The notes under the pieces: model-generated
What the model was told of the DNA's origin: nothing
Seen by the model: only the letters and a program-made list of their open reading frames with translations
Databases searched by the model: none
Translations under genes and position numbers: made by a program
Shown: positions 32,117-42,851 of the stretch, piece by piece
Layout: every line of letters begins with the position of its first letter
Numbering within the stretch: position 1 is the stretch's first letter
Origin: Pseudocercospora fijiensis CIRAD86
Lineage: Eukaryota > Ascomycota > Dothideomycetes > Mycosphaerellales > Mycosphaerellaceae
Length of the DNA stretch: 64,000 bases
Direction of reading: 5' to 3'
Assembly (NCBI RefSeq): GCF_000340215.1
Contig: NW_006921533.1
Coordinates: 4,676,979 to 4,740,978 of the forward strand

Positions 32117-33195
32117 GAAATGTGGCCTCCGTTCGTTCTGGGTGTTGACCGGTCTCAGTGGTCATGCTAATGGAGTCCTGATGGATAGCAGACCAGGGAG
32201 AGACCACACCAAGCAGATGAGAAGGAAAAGAGAAGAAGTTTAGGAGCGAAAGTTCCCCCTTTTGACCCTGCGCAGCTCGGACCAGCTTCTGGGTGAGCAG
32301 CATTGAGACCGGCGGCAGTAGTGCTGATCACAGAGCTCGTGCGTGATGACGGCGGCAGTGAAACGCTGAGGCTCTGCTGCAGCTCCGGCCTCTCCTTCGG
32401 CTTCTGAGCAACGATCGCGGCGTTGAGTACGGCGGAGACGGTGGGATGGCCAGGACACTCGACTGCGGATCGTTGCGAGCCACACTTGATTTCGAAGACA
32501 ACACTGTTCTTGAAGACAAATTGGTGGTCGACACGGCATTGGCAGCCTGCCGTACGCTGCAGCAGCACTCCGTGAGAATCACCAGCACAAGCAGCTCTGC
32601 ACAGCGAATCCACCACACTTCCTCAGCCGGCTTTCTGACGAGCTTGTGATGTTCAATCATGTTCATGACTGGCGCTCTCACGCCATACACGATCAAGAGC
32701 TCTGCTGTTCATTGCCGACCGATAAGATGCGAGAGAGATCACAACCGTAGAAAGAAAGTGAAAGGCTCCACACACGCAAGCTCGTTGTAGGCGCCTGGAC
32801 ACTGGGAGTGTAAAGCAGCTTGTGCCGATCTATGTTCTCTATCAACCCTTTACACCCAAGAGGCGGCAACAATACACCAACTATGTGCCGCGTTGCACCA
32901 TGTCTCGGTATGTTGGTGCCATAGGACAATGGCCTTGTGTCTCTTTTGGGAAAGCGGTGTCTTTCCGTCAATTCCCGTGAACCCAAGAGCAATATTCACT
33001 TTCATCATGTGCCAAGAACAATCTTTCACTTGCTTCACATCTGGTTCACCTTGAGCCTTGAGCACAGACATAAAAGCACATGCTCGCGCTAAGAGTCCTT
33101 TCCTCTGCTCATATCTCAAGACACACTCCGACTCACCACTGTCTTCAACATCTCCTTTGCGACACACTTCGAGACGCGCCTTCAACACCAACACA
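32117..33195. other. Intergenic region upstream of the CBM18/lysozyme-like gene
   Basis: About 1.1 kb. Opposed open frames (minus 32,167-32,616; plus 32,446-32,649) have no recognisable content. The right end holds the promoter and leader of the next gene, including a CT/CA-rich stretch just before its ATG. Confidence 0.4.
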
Positions 33196-34344
33196 ATGCA
33201 TCTGCCAAGCATCATTCCCGCGCTCTTGTCGCGCACATTACATCCTGAACCACACCCGAATCCGACACACAGCAGTGCCATGTCTGTGACTATTACACCT
33301 CGCTCCGACCTCACCGTGTCGACTGATGGTCTCTGCTCCGCTACGCAGACCTGCCTCGGCAGTCAATTTGGCGAGTCCTGCAGCGAATGGGGCTATTGTG
33401 GAGATTCTTCCGACCCAGCCTACTCTGGCGAAGGGTGCCAGCCAGCCTACGGGAAGTGTGCAGATACGAGTACTCTCAGCATCCCGGCATCGCTATCAAC
33501 GGTCTCGCTATCGACTTTCTTGACCGTGACGGTCACGGCCGGATCTGTTTGCACTGAAACCACTTCTCTGCCGTCATCATCCGCATCGGCAGCTGCTGCA
33601 CCTGAAGCCACTTCTCTGTCATCATCCTCCGCTCCGACCTACGCCGCCTCCTCTTCCGCTGCTGCGCCATCAAGCACCTCAAGACTTTCCTCTGACTCTG
33701 TGCAGTACGCTGAATATCTGGGCACCGGCAAGCCAGACGAGGGTTGGCCTACGGAAGACAGCTGGCTGTCTCTAGACCAGCTCTTCGAGGTGAATCAGAA
33801 CCTCATGTCAACTTCATGCAAGCAGTGGAACGTGGCGGACAACTCGGCCGCAGAAATCTCGGACCTCAAATCCAGCATCGAGACAGTTGCCCAGAGCAGC
33901 GGCGTCGACGCGCGTTTCATCCTTGCCATCATGTTGCAAGAGAGCAACGGCTGCGTTCGCGCTCCGACCACCAGCTACAGCGTCACGAATCCTGGACTCA
34001 TGCAATCATACCAAGGAATTGGAACCTGTAATCCTGGGACGGCAGTCGCGCCACAGCCAGTCAACCCGTGCCCAGCCAGCGACATCACACAAATGATCCA
34101 AGACGGCACCGACGGAACAGGCGAAGGGTCGACAAGCCTCACCGCAGCACTCGCCAAAGCTGGCACCGGCGATGTCTCGCGATACTACAAGGCCGCACGC
34201 ATCTACAACTCAGGCTCCTTGGACAGCTCTGGCTTGCTTCAGGCTGGAGTTGCGACTCACTGCTACTCTTCTGATGTTGCCAATCGCTTGCTAGGCTGGT
34301 CTGCAGCTCCGAGCAAGTGCACATTGAACGGATCGACATCTTGA
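33196..34344 (+). CDS. Chitin-binding (CBM18/hevein) protein with lysozyme-like C-terminal domain
   Basis: 382 aa from the Met at 33,196 (MHLPSIIPALL). The frame is open further upstream to 33,058, but that part looks like leader sequence. Residues about 43-88 are a six-cysteine chitin-recognition module containing SCSEWGYCG. A Ser/Thr/Ala-rich linker follows (about 90-185), likely O-glycosylated. Residues about 205-375 form a lysozyme/transglycosylase-like domain: FILAIMLQESNGC with candidate catalytic Glu249, then NPGLMQS. This pairing suggests a secreted protein that binds chitin and cleaves a beta-1,4 polysaccharide at the fungal wall or in competing microbes. The signal peptide is weak (IIPALLS), so the true start may be in an unseen upstream exon. 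Confidence 0.8.
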   Translation: MHLPSIIPALLSRTLHPEPHPNPTHSSAMSVTITPRSDLTVSTDGLCSATQTCLGSQFGESCSEWGYCGDSSDPAYSGEGCQPAYGKCADTSTLSIPASLSTVSLSTFLTVTVTAGSVCTETTSLPSSSASAAAAPEATSLSSSSAPTYAASSSAAAPSSTSRLSSDSVQYAEYLGTGKPDEGWPTEDSWLSLDQLFEVNQNLMSTSCKQWNVADNSAAEISDLKSSIETVAQSSGVDARFILAIMLQESNGCVRAPTTSYSVTNPGLMQSYQGIGTCNPGTAVAPQPVNPCPASDITQMIQDGTDGTGEGSTSLTAALAKAGTGDVSRYYKAARIYNSGSLDSSGLLQAGVATHCYSSDVANRLLGWSAAPSKCTLNGSTS

Positions 34345-34853
34345 GCATTTCGATAACACGAGGCACAAGAGGGGTATGTGGTACCTACCTTATTAGGAAC
34401 GGGGGTGGATTCCTTTCTTTTTTCGGAATTTTAGGGCTTGCGAACTACAGGCGGCGGCGCCATAGGGTTTATTTTTTCGATTGGATCAATGTGTACTGAA
34501 TGAATGAATGGGGAGGCGACATTCCATTATTACATGATACCATACGACTTGCGAACTACATACAAACAGGCGAACGAAGAAAAGGGGGGGGGGGGGGGGG
34601 CTGCAGTTTAACAAATAACACTGCTCGCACCCGACGGTCGGCGAATATAGAATACCACACCTATGCCGACTCACCCCTCACAGATTCGTTACCTTCGTGA
34701 GCTCCACGGCGGTGAGAGGAAATATCTTGCGATCTCAGCGGACATGACCGGGGAATAAGCCTGCCGAAACTTTCTTCTGTCAGTGAGAGAGACGCGCGAG
34801 AACCGATCTTCCGTCATGTCCCACCGCCTAGACATTGTTAAGGAGATGGACGA
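34345..34853. other. Intergenic sequence left of the assembly gap
   Basis: 3' flank of the CBM18 gene, a G homopolymer at 34,584-34,600, then about 190 bp that may be coding on either strand but is cut by the gap. Nothing can be assigned. Confidence 0.4.
34584..34600 (+). repeat. G17 homopolymer
   Basis: A run of 17 G after GAAAA. Its length should be treated as unreliable because such runs are sequencing-error prone and it lies close to a gap. Confidence 0.9.
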
Positions 34854-34953
34854 NNNNNNNNNNNNNNNNNNNNNNNNNNNNNNNNNNNNNNNNNNNNNNN
34901 NNNNNNNNNNNNNNNNNNNNNNNNNNNNNNNNNNNNNNNNNNNNNNNNNNNNN
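34854..34953. other. Assembly gap (100 N)
   Basis: Exactly 100 N, the usual placeholder for a gap of unknown size. Features to left and right may be further apart than shown. Confidence 0.98.
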
Positions 34954-35403
34954 TAGGCCCATCGTGGAGATTGGAACGCCACCGAGTTCCGAACGGCACC
35001 ATTTACACACCTGTACGTTTCTTTTTTTTTTCGCAAAAATTTTCCCGCCTTTACTACTTGGGGAAAGGCCCCTTTCCAGTGCTCGTCAAATTTTTTTTCG
35101 GATTGTAGGGGGTTGGCTTCTTGGGCCAGTCCGCAAGGATTCCACCGGTTTACCGGTTGTGGTTAGGGGACTCAGGTCTTCTTGGAAGAAGAAGTAACCC
35201 TTTTTGGGATTTCGTTTCCCCCGGGTCAAAGCAAGGGAATGGGTAGAGAACCCGTGGAAAATTCCGGGACCCGCAATTCGATTCAATTGCAAAAGGGGGT
35301 ATGTAAATATTTCAAATTTCAACCCATCCATCCCAAATTCTCATCATTCCTTTCCTTCATCGGGGGTCCAGGGATCCAGCAGTAGAGAGGGCAAAAAAAC
35401 CCC
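34954..35403. other. Low-quality sequence right of gap
   Basis: About 450 bp full of inflated homopolymers (T10, T8, A7, repeated G3-G5 and C3-C5) and ending in a C15 run at 35,400-35,414. This is unlike the rest of the window and looks like the poor end of a contig. Frames through it are not trustworthy. Confidence 0.6.
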
Positions 35404-35414
35404 CCCCCCCCCCC
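35400..35414 (+). repeat. C15 homopolymer
   Basis: 15 C after seven A. It reads as poly-Gly on the minus strand at the end of the unknown gene and probably marks a sequence error or UTR rather than protein. Confidence 0.9.
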
Positions 35415-36722
35415 ACCATGCCTCCCTCTCTGAAGATAAGAATCAATAATACGACTCTCGACTCTACTCCCAGAATCCCAATCCTCATCACCCTGCGGTC
35501 TAGAATAGACGGATGAAGCAATAATCCGACGTCCACATGGCGCCCTAGGCGTTGGAACTGGAACTTGCTCGCTCTGGAGACTTAGCAGTGAAGCGCGTTG
35601 CGAGAGGTACTCTTGCTCGGGCTCGTGAAAGTCGAAGGGAGAGACAAGGTGGTTTTCTGCCAATGACTGGAATCTCGTGGCGGTTTCTGAAGAAGCTACT
35701 CGAGGCTTCTGGTTCGGAATGGCCGGGGCAGGAGCCTTACCTTTGCCTTGAGCGGGAGTGAAAGGCGCTTCTTCTCCCGACTGAGTCCGAAATCCCGCAG
35801 TGGTGGGTGTCCGATCGTGTTCATACTCATCTGTGAAAGGATTCGTAGAGAATTTCGCATGATCTCGGTCCGGAGGGACGTAAGGAACTGTGGCAAAGTC
35901 AACGCCCATTTTAGTCTGATTGACGAATTCTTCGATCATGCGAGTCCTACTGTCTTGTCTGCCGTGCTCCTGCTCCTGCTTGCCATAAGAAGTCTGAGCA
36001 ACGAAGCCCTCGATCATCTTGGATCGCTCGTCTTCGATGTTGCGTTCGGGCGAGAGTTGGTTCAAAGCGACGCCGAGATCGAACATGGCTGTGACGGGAG
36101 CTTGCTCTTGGTAAGAAAACTCCACGGAGGCTTTGATCCATTCTTCCATGAACAGAATCCGAACGCTTTTTCGCCAGTTCTTAGGCTTGATTCGTGAAAT
36201 GATTAGACCGCCGAGAGCTACCAGTGTTGGGACATCTTTGGCGACGAGAGCAAGCTTGCAAGCTGAGCACTTGTGCTCATGGTAGGTGAAGTCAGTAGGA
36301 TCTCGAAGAAAGGTCTTGCGGAAGTCGCCAGGCTTGGTCCAGATGGCATTGACCTCTTGAAGGATGAAGTATTGGTCCCCTAGAGGCTCGTGTTTGTGGG
36401 CGAGACTGGGCGGATAAACTTCATCCTTGACAACTTCCAGAATGCTGATGATGGGTAGAGGGTTGATCTTGTGGTGGCGAGAGCAGAAAGTAGAGAGCTT
36501 TGGCAACTTACATCTGAGATGTGGTGGAAGGGCGCCGATGTTCTCTTTTAGCTCAGCCTCGTAGGCATCGTGTGATGGACTGTCTGGCTGAGGTGATACT
36601 TTGAATAGTGGTGCAAATTTCTTGATATCGTCAGGCGACAGGTCAGTGTATTCCCTGGGAGGGAAGTTCTCGCGGTGATGTCGCCGCACGGGAGGTGCTG
36701 GGCTGGATCCTGGTAAATGCAT
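35404..36722 (-). CDS. Hypothetical protein, 3' end uncertain
   Basis: The likely start is the Met at 36,722 (MHLPGSSPAPPVRRHHREN); the frame is open to 36,920 but that part looks like leader. About 440 residues precede a poly-Gly run encoded by the C15 homopolymer; beyond it the frame enters low-quality sequence and stops at 35,319. Residues 25-250 seem folded: YTDLSPDDIKKFAPLF, HLRCKLPKLSTFCSRHHKINPLP, HEHKCSACKLALVAKDVPTL (a possible zinc-binding CxxC) and KNWRKSVRILFMEEW. The remainder is disordered and polar. No family was recognised. It may be a lineage-specific gene. Confidence 0.6.
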
Positions 36723-36922
36723 TTTGTTAGATTGCTCCGTGAGGTGAGAGTTGGAGTCCAACTTCGAATAAGATTTCAAGGACTGCCTGCAGTCCTGTGT
36801 CGAGTGAAGAATTGTGAAGTGAGATTCCTGTGACTGTGTGAGACGATGGGTATATGATATTTGGCGTTGTCTCTGAATACAATCCATTATGTGGCGACAA
36901 AGCCCCTTGTCTCGCTCCATTG

Positions 36923-37148
36923 CGTTCTTTCATCTTTGCTTTGTTCGTAAATCTGCTCCGCTCTTTGGACTATCCTGTGCTCGGTATCGTGTAGTTCTGG
37001 TAAAGAAGTTGCTAATTATGTCGTGAGACATACCGCCGAAACATTCGCTTGAACGCTAGAAGTACATTTATGAAAACAGACATCGATCCAGATCATGATG
37101 GTTTTCAAAACGTGATGGTTTTCAAAAACGTGAATCATCTGGATGCAT
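36923..37148. other. Short intergenic region between two minus-strand genes
   Basis: Separates the 3' end of the PHD-finger gene from the leader of the gene at 36,722. It contains a local repeat (GTGATGGTTTTCAAAA, twice near 37,095-37,130). Confidence 0.5.
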
Positions 37149-39251
37149 TTAGGATCGCTTGCGATTGGTAGCGGTTCCAATTGAGAGGCGCGTGGTGGGT
37201 TTCGTGCAGAGAAAGCAAGTGATGGGACCAGCTGTTGGATCCACTCCGATACAAGTTGCGTGACACCATTGCGTGCAACTTTTGCATTGAACCATCTGAC
37301 CACGGTCGCTGTTGACTCCGCAGGTGCACCGGACCTGTCGACGCTGTGAGGGCTGAGGGAAGTGCATCTCAAAAAATTGCGGGCCCTGCGGATGGGTCGG
37401 CGAGATACTTTGGTGCTGCTCCATCGACATAATGCTCCATCGACGATTGTGCGCATCCAGGTCGCCAGTGGAAGAGAGATCTAGACCTCTAGTGAAGTCT
37501 TCGGACCCAATGATTGACTGACGACGGTCTTGTGCGACGTCCATTGGGGCTGTATCGATGGATGCAGCAGCAGAACTTGCATCACGTCTAGATCCACTGC
37601 GACTAGGTGTCTTCTTCCGGAGGCTTCCGCTTCGTCGTAGCTGCGCAGCTGCGGCTATAGCAGCCCTCGAGGGCGTGACCTTCATCGAAGTGGACGAAGA
37701 AGATCTAGGTATAGTGAGGGCGTCGAGGTTCTCAATCGGTGGATCGAGCTTCGCCGCTTTCGGATATCTTTCTTCACCGCGCGCGAAGCTAAACGAGGAT
37801 GCTCTGCTTGGTGTCTCTTTCGCTTCCTCTGACTCGGCGTCGCTGGAATCGCTATCAAACAAGCCAGGATACCGCGATCGAATTGCCTGCGTTGGGCTGT
37901 CTTCGGGGTGGGGAGCATCTGGACGTACTACTCTTGCTCGACCATTTTCGTCGACGGTCAGCACAACTTTCGGTCGGGAGTTCCTGGCTTCATGGGTGGT
38001 CGACCGAAATTCGGAAATTGACCCCAGCAGGGATTTGCTCACTCCAATCCGCTTGAGGGGGGACGCCGTTCGTGGAACCTGATTGATATTGCTGCTCTTG
38101 ATAGGCGTATCTCGGCTGAGCGCAGATTGCGCAAGCTGAGGTCTCGTTGTACCTGTAGTATTGCTTCTGTGGAGTGGAGGTCTGGGCGCAGTCGAAGACG
38201 ACGCCTGCGATGAGGCCGAGGTAACGGTAGAGATTGAGTCGGCCGTAGCTACCGTCTCGGAACGCTTGTGTTCTGGTTTTGGTGGTTTCTGCTGAACAGT
38301 GCCGCTGTCCTTACGATTCGTGGCACTTTTCTTCGGGATGTTGCGTGGCTTGTGTGTCTGCTCGACTGCAGCTGGTTGTTGTTGAGGCTGGACAGGACGA
38401 ATCGGCGAACTGTACACCAGCGATGGATCGACGCTGACAGTAGTCATGGGCGGCGCTGGAGCCGAAGCAAGTTGCACTGCGGATGACGGGCGCTGCACTG
38501 CTGCCTGCACGGGAAAGCTGGTCATTGCAGGGGTGTTGAAGCTGACAGGCGGGGCGCTACTTTGCATGTTTGGTGGGATAGTGGTATCATCAGGCCACTG
38601 CATGTGTGGTGAAGAGGCTGGAGCGAAAGGATCGTCTAGCGTAGGTCTTGGAGGTTGCTGCTGCGGGTACAGCTGAGGGCTTGCAGTCTGATCCCACAGA
38701 AGTTGGGTCTGAGAATAGACAGGAGCCGATGCAGGGCCAAAATTGCCGAACTGGTAGACGTCCGGCGAGAATTGTAGTTGCGGAAAGTGCATGCCTGCAG
38801 GCATATGTGCTGGAGTATTGGCGTCGTTCAGTGATGGCTGCTGCGGTGTCGCAATTCTCCTTGACGCTATGGTCGACGGAGTGCCGAAGGCAATGTGCTG
38901 TGGCTGTGGCCTTTTGACATGAGTTCCCCTTGTAGGCGGCGGCGTCTGCATCTGAGTGGTATCGTAGGTCATCATCTGTCCAGGATGGGCCGACATGACC
39001 GGAGCGTTGGCATATAACGGGCTGGTCAGTTGAGGCTGATAAGCCGTTTGGCTTGGCGGAGGCATGGCTTGGCTGGTTGGAGCAGCAGCAGCGGAGGCCT
39101 GCATATGTGCGTAGTAGTTGGCACGCAACATGTCAGAGGTCGACTGCTGGGCCTGAATGGGCGTCATTGTAGCAGCATCGGGCTGGCGAGGCGTAGATGA
39201 GGACATGTGCGGCGTGGTGAAAGCGTCGTGGAAGTGGGACTCAAAAGACAT
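37149..39251 (-). CDS. PHD-finger protein, likely chromatin or transcription regulator
   Basis: 700 aa in one exon. The first 400 residues are Gln/Pro/Ser-rich and disordered, like transcription factor activation regions. A conserved-looking segment RPKVVLTVDENGRARVVRP lies near residue 428. A Ser/Asp acid patch (FDSDSSDAESEE) and a basic Ser/Arg region (SGSLRKKTPSRSGSRR) follow. Residues about 643-684 are a PHD zinc finger: CTCG, then QCKSC, WCHATC and CFLC, giving C4-H-C3 ligand order. PHD fingers usually read histone H3 tails. The first Met is used as start; the promoter lies to the right, in a region rich in short tandem repeats. No closer family name can be given. Confidence 0.83.
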   Translation of the reverse strand: MSFESHFHDAFTTPHMSSSTPRQPDAATMTPIQAQQSTSDMLRANYYAHMQASAAAAPTSQAMPPPSQTAYQPQLTSPLYANAPVMSAHPGQMMTYDTTQMQTPPPTRGTHVKRPQPQHIAFGTPSTIASRRIATPQQPSLNDANTPAHMPAGMHFPQLQFSPDVYQFGNFGPASAPVYSQTQLLWDQTASPQLYPQQQPPRPTLDDPFAPASSPHMQWPDDTTIPPNMQSSAPPVSFNTPAMTSFPVQAAVQRPSSAVQLASAPAPPMTTVSVDPSLVYSSPIRPVQPQQQPAAVEQTHKPRNIPKKSATNRKDSGTVQQKPPKPEHKRSETVATADSISTVTSASSQASSSTAPRPPLHRSNTTGTTRPQLAQSALSRDTPIKSSNINQVPRTASPLKRIGVSKSLLGSISEFRSTTHEARNSRPKVVLTVDENGRARVVRPDAPHPEDSPTQAIRSRYPGLFDSDSSDAESEEAKETPSRASSFSFARGEERYPKAAKLDPPIENLDALTIPRSSSSTSMKVTPSRAAIAAAAQLRRSGSLRKKTPSRSGSRRDASSAAASIDTAPMDVAQDRRQSIIGSEDFTRGLDLSSTGDLDAHNRRWSIMSMEQHQSISPTHPQGPQFFEMHFPQPSQRRQVRCTCGVNSDRGQMVQCKSCTQWCHATCIGVDPTAGPITCFLCTKPTTRLSIGTATNRKRS

Positions 39252-39793
39252 GGTTTTCGGGGTTTGAAAGACATTTTGGTTGTACGAGGCGCTGGTGGGC
39301 GTCGCAGTGGGACTGAGAAAGTTCCAGTCGACAGTTCTGAAGTGATGGTGAGCATGGGAGCAGCGATATGGGGCTCGTTCAGGCCCGTCCTACCCATTGT
39401 ATGTGTGGTCGAACTCCATGGCCCTCTGCACGCAGCGGAGGCCCTGGCAGCTCTTGTTCTTATGGCTTGAGCAAGTGTACTCGCCCTCGCCGGCACCTCC
39501 ACCCTATGCAAGTCTTAATTCTTCATCATGTGGCTGCAGATGTGGGCGGGCGTGGAGGACGGAGGGTTGGTGAGACGGCGGCCGGTGGTGGGTGGGTTTA
39601 CGTGCGTTCGTGCAGGCAACAGGCAGCGGAGGGCGATCGATGTGGACAACGTCTTCTACGATACAGTAGTAGGGTCGGGCAGGCAGGCAGGGCAGGGCAG
39701 AGCGGAGGAGAGGATTCTTCAGTGCAGCACACGAGATTACAATCCTTTCTCGGCGGGCGGGAGACCGAGCGGTGCGAGACTCAGGTGGAAGTG

Positions 39794-39795
39794 CG

Positions 39796-39834
<39 letters not shown>

Positions 39835-39835
39835 G
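39794..39835 (+). repeat. 7-bp tandem repeat (CGGTAGG)x6
   Basis: Six perfect copies in tandem. Confidence 0.95.
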
Positions 39836-39990
39836 CTGGCCCTCGCAACTAGTAGCACGTCGCAGTTGTTCCAAGTCCAAGGCTGCAGGTACTCTACAGG
39901 GAATTCATTGGTAGATTCCTGGACGCACGGTTACAACTTACTGTACGGAGCCGAGCAAGGTACGACTGAGCATGGCATTCATTCCTCGGT

Positions 39991-40015
39991 GTGCAGTGCA
40001 GTGCAGTGCAGTGCA
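39991..40015 (+). repeat. 5-bp tandem repeat (GTGCA)x5
   Basis: Five perfect copies followed by a degenerate GTACA. Confidence 0.95.
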
Positions 40016-40025
40016 GTACATTTGA

Positions 40026-40067
40026 TGGCACTGGCACTGGCACTGGCACTGGCACTGGCACTGGCAG
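40026..40067 (+). repeat. 6-bp tandem repeat (TGGCAC)x6 plus one variant
   Basis: Six perfect copies and a final TGGCAG, 10 bp after the GTGCA array. Confidence 0.95.
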
Positions 40068-41046
40068 GTTGGCGCGGAGATATCCTTGCCCTAGAACTAC
40101 AGTACCGCAACGGTAAACGGCGGGAATGTCGGTCCTGGCCTGGCCTGAGCACGGCGGGCCACATTTCACATCGCTATATCGCATCATCGATGCCCGCGAT
40201 CGCACTATTCCCTCCTCAGCTCCTTCAACCTTGCAGCGATTAGGGTCCACCACTGGCCTGACAGTGATTGCGTGCTGCACCTCTCTGCAAGGTACACGAC
40301 CCTGGACGGTATTCTATGCGCTGCTCAGCCGATAAATCATCATTCTTTTGCACCAACAGCGACTATAGTCAACAGCTCGATCCTAGCATGACGGACGCCA
40401 CGAGCGCCGCAAGTCAGAGTTATTGCACAGCCGGTATAATAATATGCGACCCTTCGTCCGACGTCCGGTAGTAGTGACAAGGGCCTCAGCAACCTTCCTC
40501 TACATAGAATAATAAGGGTCCACATTTGCCTCTGTATATTTGGTAACTTTCAAGCCGCACCGCACCGCTTCTGGTCTGCATCATCGGGGATATATCGGCA
40601 AGCGCCACTCATCACATGCGAGCGCCAAGCAGCCGATACACTAGAATCGCACTTCGCTTATCCCTGAGTGGAAATCACCAAAAATGAGCTTGGCCGAAAA
40701 GACGAAGTTCAGCGAATAACGTCAGCCCTCGCAACGAAATCTCCACGACCTCATCAGTAGCGCTGCACGACATGAGCGGAGTCCAGTGCGTCTGTCATTG
40801 TTCCCTCCTGAGCATTGCAGGTGCAGAAAAAATCAATGATTGGTGCGTGGAAGACCAAGCGAGTCAGTCTTTCCCACTACACTCGTCAATGGCCTGCATG
40901 TATAAGCAATAATATTGCAATAATTGCCCGTAGCAGCTATCCCGCCATGCACCGCACGGTTCATTCTACTTCGGCATGAATCAGTTCAGACGCTCGTTCA
41001 TCCACACCCGAAGTCTATCTCACGCCGAACGCCTCGCTGGTTGGTA

Positions 41047-42851
41047 CTACACCCGCATCTCGGGACTTTCACTATTCAAATGCTGAGTCGCAGTATCACG
41101 TTCCTCCAGCTCTCGCTGCTTCTCTTCCTTCTCAGCCTGTTGACGTTTGAGTTCTTGACACCACTTGCTATTGGCGCGAATCTTAGCTCCATACTTGATG
41201 AAAACGAACGGCACAATGCCCATGACCACGCTGAGGAAGCCAAGGAGCGTGCAGGACCACGCGATCCCTAATCTCCTATACATCGGGCGTGCTGCGAAAG
41301 GGATCACCACTCCAAATATGCTTCGCGAACAACTCGCAGCGCCCATGGCACTTGCCGCAAAGATTTCGTATGCATCCACAATGTAATTGATCAACGCCAT
41401 AAATATCAGTAAGAAGCCGATTCCGAAGGGAAGCGCGGACAATGTCGGTACGATCCAGTGCATACTTGGCCTCGCAGTCCACCCAAGCCAGAACAAAGCG
41501 ATGGCGAACAATGGAGCTCCGAGAAGTGCGACGGGCAGTCGCACAAACTCTTCTTGCTGCGACCATATTGGAGGAGGAGTTCTGGCTTTGGCCTTGGCGA
41601 GGTAATGTTCCCACCATAGGTATATACCTCCTGCAATCATCGATCCAACGCCGATTGGCAAGAATGCCAACCCTTCTTCTCCAGCGTTGAAGCCGTAAGT
41701 ACCTTGGAAAATAATCGGATACGCTTGGAAGTAGACTGCCGGCAAGTCAGCATTCGTGCGTGATGGTATGTATCGAAAGACTTACTGTAGAAAATGGCGT
41801 AAGCCACCGACAGATATAGACAGCTAAACAAGACAATCCATTCAAACAGGAACATGCGAATCGGCCTGGTCAGAGTGATCGTGCAGAACTCGCCCCAACT
41901 CTGTTCGTCCAGTTCGATGGGGGCCACGATGTTTTCCTTGCCAGTCTCCTGACGCAGCCTCTCGGCTTTCCTCTTGAGCAATATCGGCCCATAAGTTTCA
42001 GGCATGAAGATGACGAAAGGCCATGTGACGCCAGCAATAATGGCACCAATCCAGAACGTCCATCGCCAGGATACAGTGGAAACGAATCCAGATATTATGG
42101 GTCCTGCCAAAGGTCCCCAAGTTGTCGCTGCCATGAACAGCGTAACTGCCCTGCCCCGTGACTTGGGGGAATCGTAGATGTCTGCGTAGACCCCACCGAT
42201 CACAGAGATGGGCGTGCTGCTCCCGATCCCAACCAACAGTCTCATGACAATGAATCCCGAGAACGTCGGCGCCAGAGCACAGCCAATTTGAAAGGCTGTA
42301 AAGATAACAAACGTGCCAATGACTACCCATTTGCGCCCGAAACTTTCACTCATGGGAGCAAACACCAAAGGTCCCAAGACGTATCCGATGAGGTATATTG
42401 ACACTGGCAGTACCAGCAGTGATTGATTCGTGATGTTGAAATATGCTGCGAGTTCCTGCGTCGCTCCAGATGGTAGCGAGCTTCCTATGGTCGAGTTCAT
42501 CACCAGAGCCACACATGTCCAGGTGACATACAGCTTCTTCGCCAGACTCCAGTTGTATGGGTTCTCGGGGTCACCGCGTGTGAAGGAGACGATTGTCCTT
42601 TCCTCATTGCCATCATGCTGCTCGCTCGGGCGGCGGGACGGTGTTTTCGATGATTGTCGAGAGTCGAAGATCTTCTCCTCTGGATCCGTAAGCTTTTCAT
42701 CCTCGTCGTTTCCAGCGTGACTTCTACATCTGGTGTCGGTGGCTCCACTGTCTGTGTTGTCACCAGTGAAAGTGCCTGTTGGCTTCTGGGTACCGATTCT
42801 AACTTCTGCCGCCGCCGAAGAAGGCGCAGCAATTTCTTGCTTGGCACTCAT
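41047..42851 (-). CDS. MFS drug:H+ antiporter-1 family transporter (DHA1, 12 TM)
   Basis: CDS on the minus strand is 42851-41786 joined to 41735-41047, giving 584 aa. The N-terminal 110 residues are hydrophilic and acidic with Ser/Arg sites. Then come 12 hydrophobic segments. Motif A is seen as PLVFAPMSESFGRKW and motif C as WGPLAGPIISGF, both typical of DHA1 pumps. NPYNWSLAKK just before TM1 is the standard fungal DHA1 lead-in. The 50-nt intron (gtaagt..cggcag) joins AIFY-I-YFQAYPIIFQGTYGFN, a conserved TM7-TM8 region. The C-terminus is Glu/Gln-rich. Function: proton-coupled export at the plasma membrane; candidates are polyamines, azoles or secondary metabolites. No biosynthetic gene lies nearby. 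Confidence 0.92.
41736..41785 (-). other. Intron of MFS transporter gene
   Basis: 50 nt on the minus strand with donor gtaagt and acceptor gccggcag. Removal restores YAIFYIYFQAYPIIFQG. Confidence 0.88.

Larger units (their letters stand above)
39252..41046. promoter_or_regulatory. Long intergenic region with clustered microsatellites
   Basis: 1.8 kb between the start of the PHD gene and the stop of the MFS gene, both minus. It holds a 7-bp, a 5-bp and a 6-bp tandem repeat within 300 bp. The overlapping open frames are created partly by those repeats. No gene was recognised. Confidence 0.5.

Noticed and set aside
33058..33195. Upstream start for the CBM18/lysozyme-like protein
   Set aside because: The added 46 residues are polar and leader-like. 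The Met at 33,196 follows an ACACA context and starts a hydrophobic segment.
34689..35197. Open frames running through the N gap
   Set aside because: They are open only because N codons are not counted as stops; the flanking sequence is of low quality.
39866..40280. Overlapping open frames with Leu-Ala or Val-Pro repeats
   Set aside because: Produced by the TGGCAC hexamer repeat read in different frames on both strands.
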